This document shows positions 49,375 to 59,925 of a DNA stretch of 64,000 nucleotides, one piece after another. Every line of letters begins with the position of its first letter. Within the stretch, counting starts at the first letter, position 1. The notes under the pieces were generated by a model. It was not told the DNA's origin and did no database searches. It was given only the letters and a program-made list of their open reading frames with translations. Source of the stretch: Sanderia malayensis. Its lineage: Eukaryota; Cnidaria; Scyphozoa; Semaeostomeae; Pelagiidae. Location of the stretch: assembly GCA_013076295.1 (NCBI GenBank), contig RQOL01000861.1, positions 62,001 through 126,000 of the forward strand, in the 5' to 3' direction. A program made the translations under genes and the position numbers.

Positions 49375-52300
49375 ATGCCAAGAAAAGCCAAACAGGGCAT
49401 TACTGGCAGCAGTCGTCGCAATCAAATGCAGGATGCAGCACGCCACCGTCGTGAGAATAACCAACAACCTCATCCTGTTGATTTACCACCTAATAATATG
49501 GTACAGGAGGCAGTCAATGATCTTCACCAGTTGCAGCAAGAATACCCTCAGCAACCAGCCCCAGAATATCAACCACTCCCACTTCATTATCCACAGATGC
49601 AGGCATTCCATGTGCCATAGCAACTACCTGTGATGCTTCCCAACTATGGACTTATAGCAGTACCACAACTAATAAACAATTGCTTGCAATATCCTGCAGC
49701 ACTGGCCCCTCAACTTCAGGTACACACAACCCTAGAATTTGTGCTAAACTTTTCAAATGAGATCAACAATATATTATACAGCTTTTTGTAATTAAAAACT
49801 ATCAAAATTAAATCAATTAATATATCAACCAAATTATCAATATTTTTCCATCTGCAGGTACCGCCGATGGTTATGCAGTTGCAACCACCCATTCTGAATC
49901 GTGATCATGAAGGTCAAGCAGCAATACAAATGGCTGATGTGGAGATGTATAATGTAAATCAAGCTCAAAATGACAATGAGGTAAAATAAAATCCTTAACA
50001 CAAGCAGGGTTGCGAGATTGAATTCTATAAAAATCCCACATCAAACCCTGAAAAATCCCAGAATGCAATAAATTTGCTAAAAAAATCCCGAGATATATTT
50101 TGTTGTTTTCCGATGACGTCATTCACCACCGGAGCGAGATTTTTACCTCTTGGCAACGAATTTCTACGAAATTCCTTTCAATGTTCTTCACACATTTTTT
50201 CTTTGCGGCCCTTTTTTTCCCATTCCTATCGATGAATCCTACTTTCGGATGGTGATTGGCACGGTGTGAATCAAATGTGCTGCTCTTAAACTATGAATTC
50301 TGTATTTTCCTGGTTGAAATGATAAAGGAAAACGTTTGTAATATCTTCTCTAGAAATCCCGAGATTTTTCCCGAGATTTTTTGCCCAAAATTAAATCCCG
50401 AGGAAAATCCCAACAGCCCTGAATATTCCCGAGATCTCTGGATAAAATCCCGAATCTGGCAACCTTGAACACAAGCTCACTACAGTTAGGCAACTCCATT
50501 CTCCATAACCCAAATGCCTCATGTAATTTGCCTATTTTACAAATATATCATATGTTTCCATATGAATTTTTATCAATTTACATAATCACACAGTAATGAC
50601 ATTTAAATTTCCAATAACTAATAACTTAATGTATCTAATTTCATTTCATTTTCATTATCAAGAGATATGGCCAATGCAGATGGAACCCCAAACACATATT
50701 GAAAATCAAAATAATGAAATTGAAAGGCCAGCACAACCTGATGAAATCAACGCGGAACAACACATTCCAATTCCACATTATAATCAGGTAAAACAGACTA
50801 CCATCACAATTGGCTTAAAATAAACCAGTCATTCTCCATAGGACCATGCCAGGAAATTATTTTGCTCTCTAAATAGACATATCTTCACAAGTTTCAGTTT
50901 TATGCATTTCAAAACACATGGTTGAATTATATTGACTTACATTGCATTGCATTTCAGGATCCACAAATATTGCCTGCTGCTATGCAATTGCAAGCCAATG
51001 TTCAAAATGAGAATGAAGAGAATGAAATAGCGGTACAACCACAAGAAGTTGAAATGCAAGACGACATCCCACCACAACACCAAGATGATGTCCCCCAACC
51101 CATTGAACATCAAGAAAGGGAAGTAAATCAACCTATTCTTGAAATTCCCCAATTCTCCCCAATGCCTCATCATCTTGGGAAAATCACCAGAACATGTATT
51201 CACTGTGAAGCGAAATACTTCCGAGAGGAACTCAACTCAAAAAAGCAATACAACAAATGTTGTATGGGAAGATTAATAACTCTCGATCCCATTCAACCAC
51301 CCCCAACAAATGTGATGCATTTATACACTGGAACTGCTGAGGAATCTAAATATTGTCTCAAAAATTTCCGTAGATACAATTCACTGATGGCGATGGCATC
51401 CTGGACAGCTAACGTTGTAAGACACGCTAATGCAGGACCACCAGTCATCACCATACATGGAAGCGCATACCATATGACAGGTAAATATAACGTCCGTCTC
51501 TTATCTCTTATAATATTTTGCTACATTTTCATATAATAGCTTCACGTGATGAAACGGATGTTGACAGAACCCTCATGTTTTTCCCACCCAACATGCAATG
51601 AATAAGCTCTCTGTATGCCTGCCTGAATATCAAGAGTTGTCCAATTGAAAATCAAGGCGCTTTATGATGCTTTTATAACAAAGCACTTGCTGCATTGAAA
51701 ATTACAATTGATATAACGAAGTACAATTTAGAATGTTTCTTTCAATTCAAAAGGGGTAACTGAAACCGACAGATCCCGAAAATATGCACAATTATATATT
51801 ATGGACACCCAACAAGCACTGCAAGAACACCAGAACACAGCCAGAGAACAACAATTAGACTTAGACATGGTGGCGCTGCTGCAAAAGAATTGATGGCAGT
51901 AAATCGATTTGCTCAACATTTTAAAACAATGGGAGAAGTACTGGAAGAGCAAAGGCAGCAAGCTATTGCGAATGATCAGCCAATTCCCATGTTCAAGATG
52001 ATTATTACCGGTCGCCCCAGAACAAGATGGAAGATATGATAATCCCACTGCCAGAGAAATTGCAGCAGTCTACACTACACGCAATGGCGGTGCTCCTAAT
52101 CCGGAGAATAGAGAGCTTCAAATTCGAACAAGGCGTGGTAATCTTATGAAGATTAATGCCTTAGCTCCTGTTGCGGATCCTCTAACCTATCCATTGTTGT
52201 TTTTTCAGGGTGATACTGGATACAGCTTGGACCTTCAACAGGTACCTACACGTCGAGGACAAGACCAGGAAAATCCTGATCGTAACAACCGTATCCGACT

Positions 52301-52762
52301 CACAATCGCCGAATATTATTCGTACCGAATACAGGTCAGAAATCAACTGTCTACCATTCACAGCGCAACACTTCTCTCTCAGCAATATCTGGTGGATGCA
52401 TACACCAAAATAGAAGGAAACAAGCTGAACTGGATTTTGCAAAATCAACGCCAAATACGTGCTGACAGTTATCGAGGCCTGATGGATCACCTGAACAGAA
52501 GGGCTGAAATCGAAAATCAAATGGCCAGGGCAAACAATCCCAACGAACCCCTTCATATTGATGTCGGTCGTGGTGTCATACTTCCCTCATCTTTTTGGGC
52601 AGTCAATGAAATATGTACCAGAATTTTCAAGATGCAATGGCTATCGTCAGAAAGTATGGCAAGCCTGACATCTTCCTAACCATGACTGCCCATCCCAAAT
52701 GGAAGGAGATTTCAGAAAACATTCTACCACACCAGAAGGCGAATGACCGACCTGACATTATT
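49375..52762 (+). pseudogene. Helitron gene, N-terminal part, truncated by the Polinton-like block
   Basis: Exons: 49,375-49,719, 49,858-49,980, ~50,663-50,787, 50,958-51,480 and ~51,754-52,762. The start MPRKAKQGITGSSRRNQ parallels MLRKANESITGDRRRNQ at 3,341. The Gln/Pro-rich region is spread over four exons. The Cys cluster (CIHCEAKYF and NKCCMG) and VMHLYTG follow, then the Helitron-like N domain with LTYPLLFFQGDTGYS, which the tandem copies have lost. TAG at 49,618 and frameshifts near 51,890, 52,018 and 52,600 break the frame. Homology to the copy at 62.5-63.6 kb stops at about 52,762 (after CGACCTGACATTA), before the HUH motif. Confidence 0.85.
50005..50467. mobile_element. hAT-like MITE inside a Helitron intron
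   Basis: The ends are CAGGGTTGCGAGATT and the complement of GGCAACCTTG, with repeated AAATCCCGAGATTTTT blocks inside. An 8-bp target-site duplication AACACAAG is present at 49,997-50,004 and 50,468-50,475. There is no ORF of its own. Size is 463 bp. Confidence 0.85.
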
Positions 52763-52855
52763 TGCAAGAAAATGCACAAGCTGTTGAAGAAAGATACTGA
52801 GAAAAAGACATTATTTGAACATTTCTAAACTAACTGAACATTTAAGTTTTCAACA

Positions 52856-53317
52856 TTATTTTAAACTATATCTTCTATTAACATAATTGTAAACATACAA
52901 ATCATTACTTAACTTATCATTTACATTAAAATATTTATTGATTAATGAGTTCATTGTAACGTTTTTTGTTCTATTAATGAGGAAGAACATGCAATGTTGT
53001 CCACTAGTCGCACTCTCATAGGATTGAACTTGAGTTTTATTGTAAGTAAGCTTGAACGGATGAATGAACTTTTTAAATTCTTTCAGCATAGGAGGTTCAC
53101 CAAACGAATCATAAAAATCCAAAACGCGATCATCGCAAATATAGACGGCTACCCAGTGAGTTCCTTTACCAGTAAAATTATCTTCATTGAAAATGAATGA
53201 GCAGGGTAGCGAATGCACATCGATGTTTTTGATTTCATCTTTTCCAAATACACCATGGAAATAAGGTAGCTTTTCATGTTTCAGAAGTAAGTTATTGATT
53301 GTTAGGTCATCCATCAT
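52856..53317 (-). CDS. Adenovirus-type maturation cysteine protease
   Basis: This 153-aa protein would cleave capsid precursors during virion maturation (family C5-like, Ulp1 fold). Visible catalytic features are His in GTHWVAVYI, the acidic partner in VLDFYDSFGE, and Gln-His-Cys in TSGQHCMFFLI. The ATG at 53,317 is chosen because the longer open frame starts with TTG; it overlaps the capsid stop as TAATG. Its length suits Polinton proteases. It is the last gene of the block and appears intact. Confidence 0.85.
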   Translation of the reverse strand: MMDDLTINNLLLKHEKLPYFHGVFGKDEIKNIDVHSLPCSFIFNEDNFTGKGTHWVAVYICDDRVLDFYDSFGEPPMLKEFKKFIHPFKLTYNKTQVQSYESATSGQHCMFFLINRTKNVTMNSLINKYFNVNDKLSNDLYVYNYVNRRYSLK

Positions 53318-54574
53318 TACCAATCACAAATGATGTTTTTATGACCATCAATTTTAATTGTTCTGTCAAATTCTCCGAAAACAACAAAATTCATCAAACT
53401 TACAACAGCCGTTGCAAAATTCATGCTTATTCTCAAGTTACCCTCTCTTTTAAGCAAGTATTGTTCATCTGCACAATTTCCCTTTGGTGTCAAGTCAAAA
53501 CCATAAATTGCTGATCCTTGATTGAATCTCCCATAATCAACCAGACTAGCTGAATTGCCCAGAGTAGTCAACAGACGGCTATAGGCATCAAAATAGTCAT
53601 TATCATCATAATCCAATCTTAGAGGGGGAGTGATCTCTTGATTGTTAACAGTCACTTGAACGCCAGAAACTGATCCATGTACAAAGTTGAATGGGTTTTG
53701 TTCTGAAGATCCATTAAATGCAGAATTATCCACAAGAGCAAAAAACAATCTGTTTGGTACTTTTCCATTAAACACATTGTCTTGAACCCAGCTCGTTGTT
53801 GCAGCGGGGACCAAATAGTTTGCCATATGGGGTTGACAAAGAGGATACATGGCTGGAGATTTCATCAGAGTCCTTTCAATTCCTTTCAATACTGCATCTT
53901 TAACGTGGATATGGCGAAGTATCAATTTCACTTCATAAATGAAAAGCTGTGGAGATGTTCCAGTTTTGCTCATTAAACAAAACAAATTACTGTTGGGACT
54001 CAATCGCCATTGAAGACGTACGTCAGGTAGTAGGTATTTGAGTTGATTGCAAATGTTAACATGGGGTTTTGTTAACACTTTGAATTTCTCGCTGTCGTCA
54101 AATGGCGCAGATCTTGTGTCCAATCCTTGATTTTTCGTTGATGCCGTATTTCAAATAGTTTTCAGCTTTAGTTTCGTCAAACGACAACATTGTTTCCAAG
54201 TAAGATTGGTATGCATACATCCCGTTTGCTTCTGTGACAGGGGTGTCATTCAAAACCAGCTCTATCTGCTTCCACATAGATTGACCAATGTTATTTACTA
54301 CTCCTACAAATTCTGCAGTTGTTTTTCCAATATCAGCTCCATTTGCTTTCTTAATAGCAAGAGTTGAGACGAAATAATAATGATTCAAATCATTCATATC
54401 ATCTGGCTGGGCAGGAATGTCAAACACAACAGTCTGCTTTGAGGAATTGAGAGCAGCAGTTTGTGGAAAATACTCAACATCTTTAAAATAATCAACATCG
54501 CTTTGAACTATCGGTGTACTGAATAAATCTAAACTCTCACTAGGGCACTCAGTATATTCAGTTTTTATACTCAT
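53317..54574 (-). pseudogene. Major capsid protein (hexon-like), frameshifted
   Basis: The N-terminal part runs 54,574-54,098 and the C-terminal part 54,123-53,317, in different frames with a break near 54,100-54,123. The parts (158 and 268 aa) resemble the Polinton major capsid family represented in databases by the C. elegans F54H12.2-like proteins, for example the NNIGQSMWKQIELVLNDTPV segment and KVPNRLFFALVDNSAFNG. Double-jelly-roll capsid proteins form the icosahedral shell. The start overlaps the stop of the preceding gene by 4 nt (ATGA). The frameshift may be real decay or a base-call error. Confidence 0.8.
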
Positions 54575-55098
54575 TGTAACAATTTCTTCTTCAGCAGTTT
54601 CTTCAACAAATTTTTCCTCAAATCTGGACGCTTTGCTTTAGGCTTCTTGCGCTTATTTGGCATGAAGATCCCTCTCATGGTGCTTTCTTTTATAGTTCTT
54701 TTAGGACGGCTCCTTGATTTCCTACCAGTGGCAGGCTGCTTCTTACTGGCAGAGCGCTTCTTGGCAGGTGGTTTTTTTGCCTTTTTTACGACATTTACAA
54801 TTTCTTCAGTAGCTTTTCTTTTAATTCCTCTCATAGAAGATTGTGCGGTATCTTTCATAACATTTTTAACATTTTCACCCGCTAACACTCGATCAACCGC
54901 CTTTTCTCCAAAATCTTTTAAAACAGGAAGTATAATTTTTTTTGTAGATTTTAGTCCTTGCTTTTTCAAAACTGGTATTGCAGCTTTAACAGCTCTTTTG
55001 AAAATAGACCCAGCTTTCTTGAAAATAGTACCTACTCCTCTCCCACGCTGGGAAGCATAGAAATATGGAGTTGATTTGTAAATTGGAAAATCATACAT
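54571..55098 (-). CDS. Basic core protein, pX/pVI-like
   Basis: The 175-aa product is highly basic. The N-terminus has short aromatic-rich sequence, then GRGVGTIFKKAGSIFKRAVK and KKQGLKSTKKI, the Gly-hydrophobic pattern of adenovirus/adintovirus core or membrane-active virion proteins. The C-terminal half is almost all Lys/Arg/Pro (AKKPPAKKRSASKKQPATGR), fit for DNA binding. It overlaps the upstream gene by 8 nt and the capsid gene by 4 nt. The family call rests on composition, position and the GIFKKAG-type motif. Confidence 0.65.
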   Translation of the reverse strand: MYDFPIYKSTPYFYASQRGRGVGTIFKKAGSIFKRAVKAAIPVLKKQGLKSTKKIILPVLKDFGEKAVDRVLAGENVKNVMKDTAQSSMRGIKRKATEEIVNVVKKAKKPPAKKRSASKKQPATGRKSRSRPKRTIKESTMRGIFMPNKRKKPKAKRPDLRKNLLKKLLKKKLLQ

Positions 55099-56101
55099 GC
55101 TTTCTTCTAAAATGTAGCAAGAACGTTGTCTTTGTCTTGTAAAATTGTATATCTTTTCCTAGCTCGTTGTAGACTTTTATAGTAAATTTGTTTATGTCGT
55201 TGTACAGCAACGGATAGTAGAACAGATTTTCAAATTCTACAAAATTCAGCACATGTTTGTTAATCTTCAATGGAATGAAACGTAACAATGGTGTGCTAAT
55301 TTTTCCGACTACACGATAGTCTAGCATGGAGCAATATATAAACATATTCTTCCCTTCTGCGTTGACTTGGAAATCTTGATCACCAGTCACATCAGTTGTT
55401 CTTTCAATAGCCTTGAATGTATGATTTGATAGTAATCCAATAGGTGGATCTAGACTACTTGTAAACGGGCAAGGTGTCCATCTCACATCTCTATAATAAA
55501 CATTATTTATATTGCAACTATATTCCTGCACATCTTCAACAAAACCAAACAATTTACATAAATCTTTTCCCATTGCAATTCTTTTCACATACTTTGGAAA
55601 TGTTATCTTGACTTTTGAATCCACAATTAAAAACTCTGGTCCACCTTCATAACATAAACCTAAATCAGTTACATACTCTTTCAGTTCCCCCTCTTGTTTT
55701 TTTACGTTTTCATTGAAAATTGCAACGATTTCTCTCATTGTGAATTTTTTAATAGTATCTCCACTCGAGATTTCATCATAGAAGTCGCGATATTGTATCC
55801 ATCTCTCAGGTTTATCTGCTGCTTGATTCCATTTTTTCGTATATTCATTACTTGACGCTACTCTCACATTTAACTCATCAAAGCCAACCTTATCAGCGCC
55901 AAGTTGCATCAATCCACACATTTTCCAAATATTGTAAACACCATGTTTAAATTGAGCAGGATCAAATACAAATCTATCACTCAGCTCATAGATCATTTCT
56001 ACCAGCGCCACTTCCCATTTTCCATGTAAATGTAATCGTTCTTTAAGTTTTATTTTTCCATCAGAATCAGTAGGACATGTGAGGTAAAAATCATTAATCA
56101 T
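55091..56101 (-). CDS. Minor-capsid-like virion protein
   Basis: 336 aa from the ATG at 56,101 (MINDFYLTCPTD); the longer frame begins with TTG. The N-terminal pattern FYLTCP followed by LHLHGKWEVALVEMIYEL is the hallmark of a large family found in Polintons and adintoviruses, usually taken as a penton- or fibre-associated virion protein. The C-terminus (INKFTIKVYNELGKDIQFYK) fits the family's closing strand pattern. It is probably structural, placed between capsid genes. It overlaps both neighbours by 8 nt. Confidence 0.6.
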   Translation of the reverse strand: MINDFYLTCPTDSDGKIKLKERLHLHGKWEVALVEMIYELSDRFVFDPAQFKHGVYNIWKMCGLMQLGADKVGFDELNVRVASSNEYTKKWNQAADKPERWIQYRDFYDEISSGDTIKKFTMREIVAIFNENVKKQEGELKEYVTDLGLCYEGGPEFLIVDSKVKITFPKYVKRIAMGKDLCKLFGFVEDVQEYSCNINNVYYRDVRWTPCPFTSSLDPPIGLLSNHTFKAIERTTDVTGDQDFQVNAEGKNMFIYCSMLDYRVVGKISTPLLRFIPLKINKHVLNFVEFENLFYYPLLYNDINKFTIKVYNELGKDIQFYKTKTTFLLHFRRKHV

Positions 56102-56459
56102 CTTTAACGAATGATAAATCAATTTGACAATTTTCTTCAAATTTATCTGATATATCTTCCAGAGTTTCCAAGTTGATAATTTTAATATCGAATGATAATT
56201 TTATGTTAGATCTTGTTACTCTATACGTTGCTGGATTTATAGTTGATCTGTGAATTGATTTTGAATCGTCAATAACTAGCCCCAATAGAGGAACAGCATC
56301 CTTACTTATAATGAAATCACAACAAACAGCAAACACTTTTTCACTCTCATCTTTTTCTTTTTTATTTAATGTACAAGCAATCATACTACATTTCCATTTA
56401 GTATCCACTGGAAGTGGGTTATCAAAATTTACATGTCTATTATTTAGTGTCACATTCAT
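56094..56459 (-). CDS. Small virion-block protein, unknown
   Basis: 121 aa, starting MNVTLNNRHVNFDNPLP. Predicted mostly beta from its alternating hydrophobic pattern (SNIKLSFDIKIINLETLEDI). No recognised motif. Its place between two minor-capsid-like genes, with 4- and 8-nt overlaps, suggests a structural or assembly role. It may correspond to another jelly-roll protein; not certain. Confidence 0.5.
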   Translation of the reverse strand: MNVTLNNRHVNFDNPLPVDTKWKCSMIACTLNKKEKDESEKVFAVCCDFIISKDAVPLLGLVIDDSKSIHRSTINPATYRVTRSNIKLSFDIKIINLETLEDISDKFEENCQIDLSFVKDD

Positions 56460-57490
56460 ATTACTGGTCTAATTCGAACGGTCAGTGATGTTTCTCCAAT
56501 ATACTGCTTTGCGGAATAGAGAGATGTTAATTTTATAGGATTTCCATCATCATCTACCAATTTTATTGGAATTTGTTGAAACTGCAGCCTCTCCAGTGGT
56601 GTGTAAATTATATTCTTTGGAGCGTAATATCTAACATATGTATCGAGATCTGTATCGTAAAATGCTAGTTTTCTCAAAACTCTTCGTTTGTTAACACCTC
56701 CAAGATAGTTGCTTTCCAATAGATCACATTCTACATTTATAGAAGTATGTTCATTTAGATGAACACCGTCCTTTATTCTGCTTAAGCCGTTTATCTTTCC
56801 TCCAGTCAGCGAGTCACCATCTGCCTTCCTTTTGTAAACAATCAGTTTCATTGTTTGACTGGATTGTATACTATCAGAAATCTTATAGTGAAAGTATTTG
56901 ACTATTGAGCCATTTGGTAAAGTGTGGGTGACCAGATCTTCTAAACCAAGAAAATGTGCCAAAGGTCTTGAAAATGTTATTAAAAGTGCACTAGTATATC
57001 TCCGTCTTTTACCTCCATATGTTGCAAAGCCTAATGTTTTCAAATCATCTTTAATTTCAAACTGTATCTTTCCATCAATTAATGATACTGATAACATGTT
57101 TTATAATATGTACCCAAATTCAGGGAAATCCAAGACTCTATCATTGAAAAGTCTTTTGAATTCATAATACATCAGAGTATTATCACGGGTTTCGATAATT
57201 TCTTTATCAAGACGGATCTTTTCATAGAAAAAACCATCTGTACCCCAAGAAATCAATTTTCCATCTTCATCGGTAATAGTCACATACTCGTTGGAAATTG
57301 AAAACCACTATTGATCATGTAATGATTTTTCTCCTCTATCTGGCAGCGTCATTTGTAGTAATGCCATTTCCCATTTTCTTTTATTGTTTAATTGAAAAAC
57401 GTGAGGTAAATCAACTGTGAAATCTACTAGTTTTAATCTATCAGTAACAAATCCCGAAGGAAGAACCAAGTCAAATTCTTCATCAATCAT
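56456..57490 (-). pseudogene. Second minor-capsid-like gene, two in-frame stops
   Basis: Three open segments (57,490-57,308, 57,283-57,101 and 57,097-56,456) lie in the same frame, separated by one TAG and one TAA. The first has the family pattern DLVLPSGF and KRKWEMALLQMTLP, parallel to the FYLTCP and GKWEVALVEMIYE of its neighbour. The last has the family C-terminus (KLVDDDGNPIKLTSLYSAKQ). So this is a diverged paralogue of 55,091-56,101. It overlaps the integrase by ATGA. Two stops without frameshifts point to genuine decay, stop read-through, or non-standard decoding; decay is most likely. Confidence 0.6.
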
Positions 57491-58506
57491 ATTGTCTCTA
57501 ATTGACTTTCAGCTACCCACTCATGAAACTGGGGAGGATAACCTCTCCACCCGATTAAATAGAAGTTTTTACCTCTTTTTTTCTTAGTTTCCAACACTTG
57601 CTCGACGACAAAGGTTTTTGGAAGATACACTTGTTGTAGCTCCTCTTTATAGAAGCGATCATCTATCTCTTCATCTTGGAGATCTTCAATTTTATACATT
57701 ACTGGATACCTTTCTTTAAATACTTTGCTAATCTTGAATATTTCTTCAGTATAATTTTGTAAATAACCTTTCTTAAACATTCTCTTCTTCAAACTCAGTC
57801 TTACATAATCTCCAATTTTAAAGATCTTTTTATTTTTTTTAGTTTCTTTTTTAAACAGCTTTTTTCGAACAGTGCTCACATTGTTTGGATTAACTTCAGA
57901 AGGTCTCATACCAATAGATCTATGATAGGTATTGTTGTAAGAATCAACAAAATTTTGTAGATTATCAATATATTTTAATGTATTTTTAGCTGTAAAGTAT
58001 CTATACATTCTTCCTTGAAGTGTTCTATTGAATCTTTCCACAATTGCAGCCTTTACATCATTATTTGCAGTGTAAAAATCGATATCGTTTTTCTTCAGCA
58101 AAGCTTGAAATTCTTTGTTTAAAAACTCAGTACCTTTATCAGATCGTACGTTTTTGGGCTTTCTTTCCAATAAAATTTCTTTAAAAGCATCGACAATTTC
58201 TTTTGCTGTTTTTTTTTTTAGAGGCTTTACCCAAGCATACTTGCTAAAAGTATCAATATGGCATAATAGAAATGTAATGTTGTTGTTTTCTTTTTTGAAA
58301 TAGGCCATATCAACAAGATCGCATTCCCATAAATAATCAATGTTATTAGTTAGTATCCGCTCACGTTTAAAGTTCTTCCTACCTACTAGACGCTTTTTAG
58401 GCTTTCTTCCTTTATTTATGATCTTTTTGGGCTTTTTCATCGCCGGTTCATCAACAGTTGGAAATGATTCGCTAGGTTGTATGATTATTTTTTCAAAAGA
58501 AGTCAT
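57487..58506 (-). CDS. Retroviral-type (DDE) integrase with C-terminal chromodomain
   Basis: 339 aa. A basic N-terminus (KPKKIINKGRKPKKRLVG) replaces the usual HHCC zinc domain, which is not visible. The catalytic core shows LWECDLVDMAYF with the first Asp, RSDKGTEFLN with the second, and KAAIVERFNRTLQ with the Glu. An SH3-like part follows (IGDYVRLSLKKRMFKKGY), then a chromodomain (FYLIGWRGYPPQFHEWVAES). It inserts the element into chromosomes; the chromodomain may guide target choice. A TATAAATAG lies 31 bp upstream. It looks intact. Confidence 0.9.
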   Translation of the reverse strand: MTSFEKIIIQPSESFPTVDEPAMKKPKKIINKGRKPKKRLVGRKNFKRERILTNNIDYLWECDLVDMAYFKKENNNITFLLCHIDTFSKYAWVKPLKKKTAKEIVDAFKEILLERKPKNVRSDKGTEFLNKEFQALLKKNDIDFYTANNDVKAAIVERFNRTLQGRMYRYFTAKNTLKYIDNLQNFVDSYNNTYHRSIGMRPSEVNPNNVSTVRKKLFKKETKKNKKIFKIGDYVRLSLKKRMFKKGYLQNYTEEIFKISKVFKERYPVMYKIEDLQDEEIDDRFYKEELQQVYLPKTFVVEQVLETKKKRGKNFYLIGWRGYPPQFHEWVAESQLETI

Positions 58507-58536
58507 TTTTTGCTGTTTTCATAAACATATAGATGG

Positions 58537-58546
58537 CTATTTATAA
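58537..58546 (-). promoter_or_regulatory. TATA-like box before the integrase-to-protease block
   Basis: TTATAAATAG lies 31 nt upstream of the integrase ATG. No similar spacing exists between the six genes downstream, which overlap one another, so this could drive the whole block. Confidence 0.5.
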
Positions 58547-59214
58547 CCTTTTTTAGACTTGTACACCGCCATGGGAGCTTCATGAGGGAAAATATTTGTT
58601 CGAAATCTCATATCTTCATTCATTGATTGGGTGAAATCACAGAGTAGATATCCATACATTCTTGCTGTTGCATCATTATAAATGTCAAGAAATGTTTTAG
58701 GAGATGCAGGCATAATTTGTCGTGCGAGAAATCTAATTTGACTTCTATCTCTAGGATTTTTGAAAAGAACTTGATATTGAGTATTGAGAGCCAGATTTCT
58801 CATTTCCGTTCCTCTTGGGAAAGGATTTCGCATCATAACAATAACATTAATGTTGAGATGAGATCTTCCTTTTGTGAACAATTTTCCCAAATCTTTGAAG
58901 TTTGCAATTTCATGCATTTGATCATCATTAATAACGATAGTTAATCTTTTGTCTGACCTCTTGATTTCTTCGTACAAGTTTTCAGGTAATTCAGTGATAA
59001 ATCTACAATTCCCAACAAAATTTTTTTTAATACGCTCAAATAGCCCTGGCTGGTTCGTTCCTGAGATCCACATGAGATTGGGATATTGCCTGCCATCATC
59101 GATTATATTATTCAAATTTTTAAATAGATTTTCTACCCAAGTAGTTTTGCCGCTTCTGCTTACTCCAGATAAAATCAGAGAAAAAGGTGCTTTAAATCTC
59201 AAGTCATAACTCAT
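58537..59214 (-). CDS. Packaging ATPase (FtsK-HerA/A32-like)
   Basis: 225 aa. Walker A is GVSRSGKTTW near residue 17. Walker B is LTIVINDDQM near residue 90, followed by KLFTKGRSHLNINVIVMMRN typical of Polinton/virophage packaging ATPases. It would pump DNA into the capsid. It appears intact, ends 30 nt before the integrase start, and has TTATAAATA about 47 nt upstream. Confidence 0.85.
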   Translation of the reverse strand: MSYDLRFKAPFSLILSGVSRSGKTTWVENLFKNLNNIIDDGRQYPNLMWISGTNQPGLFERIKKNFVGNCRFITELPENLYEEIKRSDKRLTIVINDDQMHEIANFKDLGKLFTKGRSHLNINVIVMMRNPFPRGTEMRNLALNTQYQVLFKNPRDRSQIRFLARQIMPASPKTFLDIYNDATARMYGYLLCDFTQSMNEDMRFRTNIFPHEAPMAVYKSKKGYK

Positions 59215-59260
59215 ATTTATAACAAATTTAGAATGTCTCTTTACAACAATAACTAACCTC

Positions 59261-59269
59261 TATTTATAA
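59261..59269 (-). promoter_or_regulatory. TATA-like box before the packaging ATPase
   Basis: TTATAAATA on the minus strand, about 47 nt upstream of the ATG at 59,214; nearly identical to the box before the integrase. Confidence 0.45.
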
Positions 59270-59301
59270 CAATTTCTAGAACAAATAACTAACAACTATT
59301 T

Positions 59302-59739
59302 TCAACATAAATAATGTTCATAAAACTTAAACAAATGGTGTGGAAAAGGATGAATCCATAATAACAATGCTGTATATTCTATTGGATTATAGTAATGCTG
59401 CTTCTTTATTAATTGGTTTAATAAAATTTCTATCTGATCAGGTTTACAATATTCTATTATCTCTGTTTCACTCATGCGTGCACATCTTACACTATTTGCA
59501 AATTTACCATGATATTCAGGTAAAATAAATTCATGTGTTTCTTTTACCATGTCAGTGTCGATTGTAAATCGAGTAATGTAATTTCTATCAAGCACAACCT
59601 CTCTTATCGTTCTTAGATATACATAAGCATCCTCTAAATTTGTCATGTTTATACATTCAACTTCACCTTCTGACTTCAAAATAGAATGTAACATCTTTCT
59701 TTCTACTTCATCAACATTAATTCTGTATACTCGATTCAT
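59302..59739 (-). CDS. Unknown 145-aa Polinton-block protein
   Basis: Starts MNRVYRINVDEVERKMLHSI, charged and helical, ending PIEYTALLLWIHPFPHHLF with a hydrophobic/aromatic cluster. Not recognised. A similar LLWI-type hydrophobic patch occurs in the 60,780-61,274 product, which may hint at distant relation or coincidence. A TATAAAAATAGC lies at 59,861-59,872. Confidence 0.45.
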   Translation of the reverse strand: MNRVYRINVDEVERKMLHSILKSEGEVECINMTNLEDAYVYLRTIREVVLDRNYITRFTIDTDMVKETHEFILPEYHGKFANSVRCARMSETEIIEYCKPDQIEILLNQLIKKQHYYNPIEYTALLLWIHPFPHHLFKFYEHYLC

Positions 59740-59925
59740 TATGAATTATTCTCGAGCTCCTATCTCCACGAACTTCTTATTGGAAATGAGCTTTTTGCCT
59801 GAGATTTGTTCATCTATTTCTTTCAATTCTGTTCATTTAAAATGTTAGGTTCTTACTCTTGCTATTTTTATAGATCTAGTCCCACTTCGTCTACCTTTCA
59901 TATGCTTCTTTCGAACCAGCTTCCT

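Noticed and set aside
53782..55060. Plus-strand ORFs opposite the capsid and core genes
   Set aside because: Antisense shadows of the minus-strand genes, without motifs.
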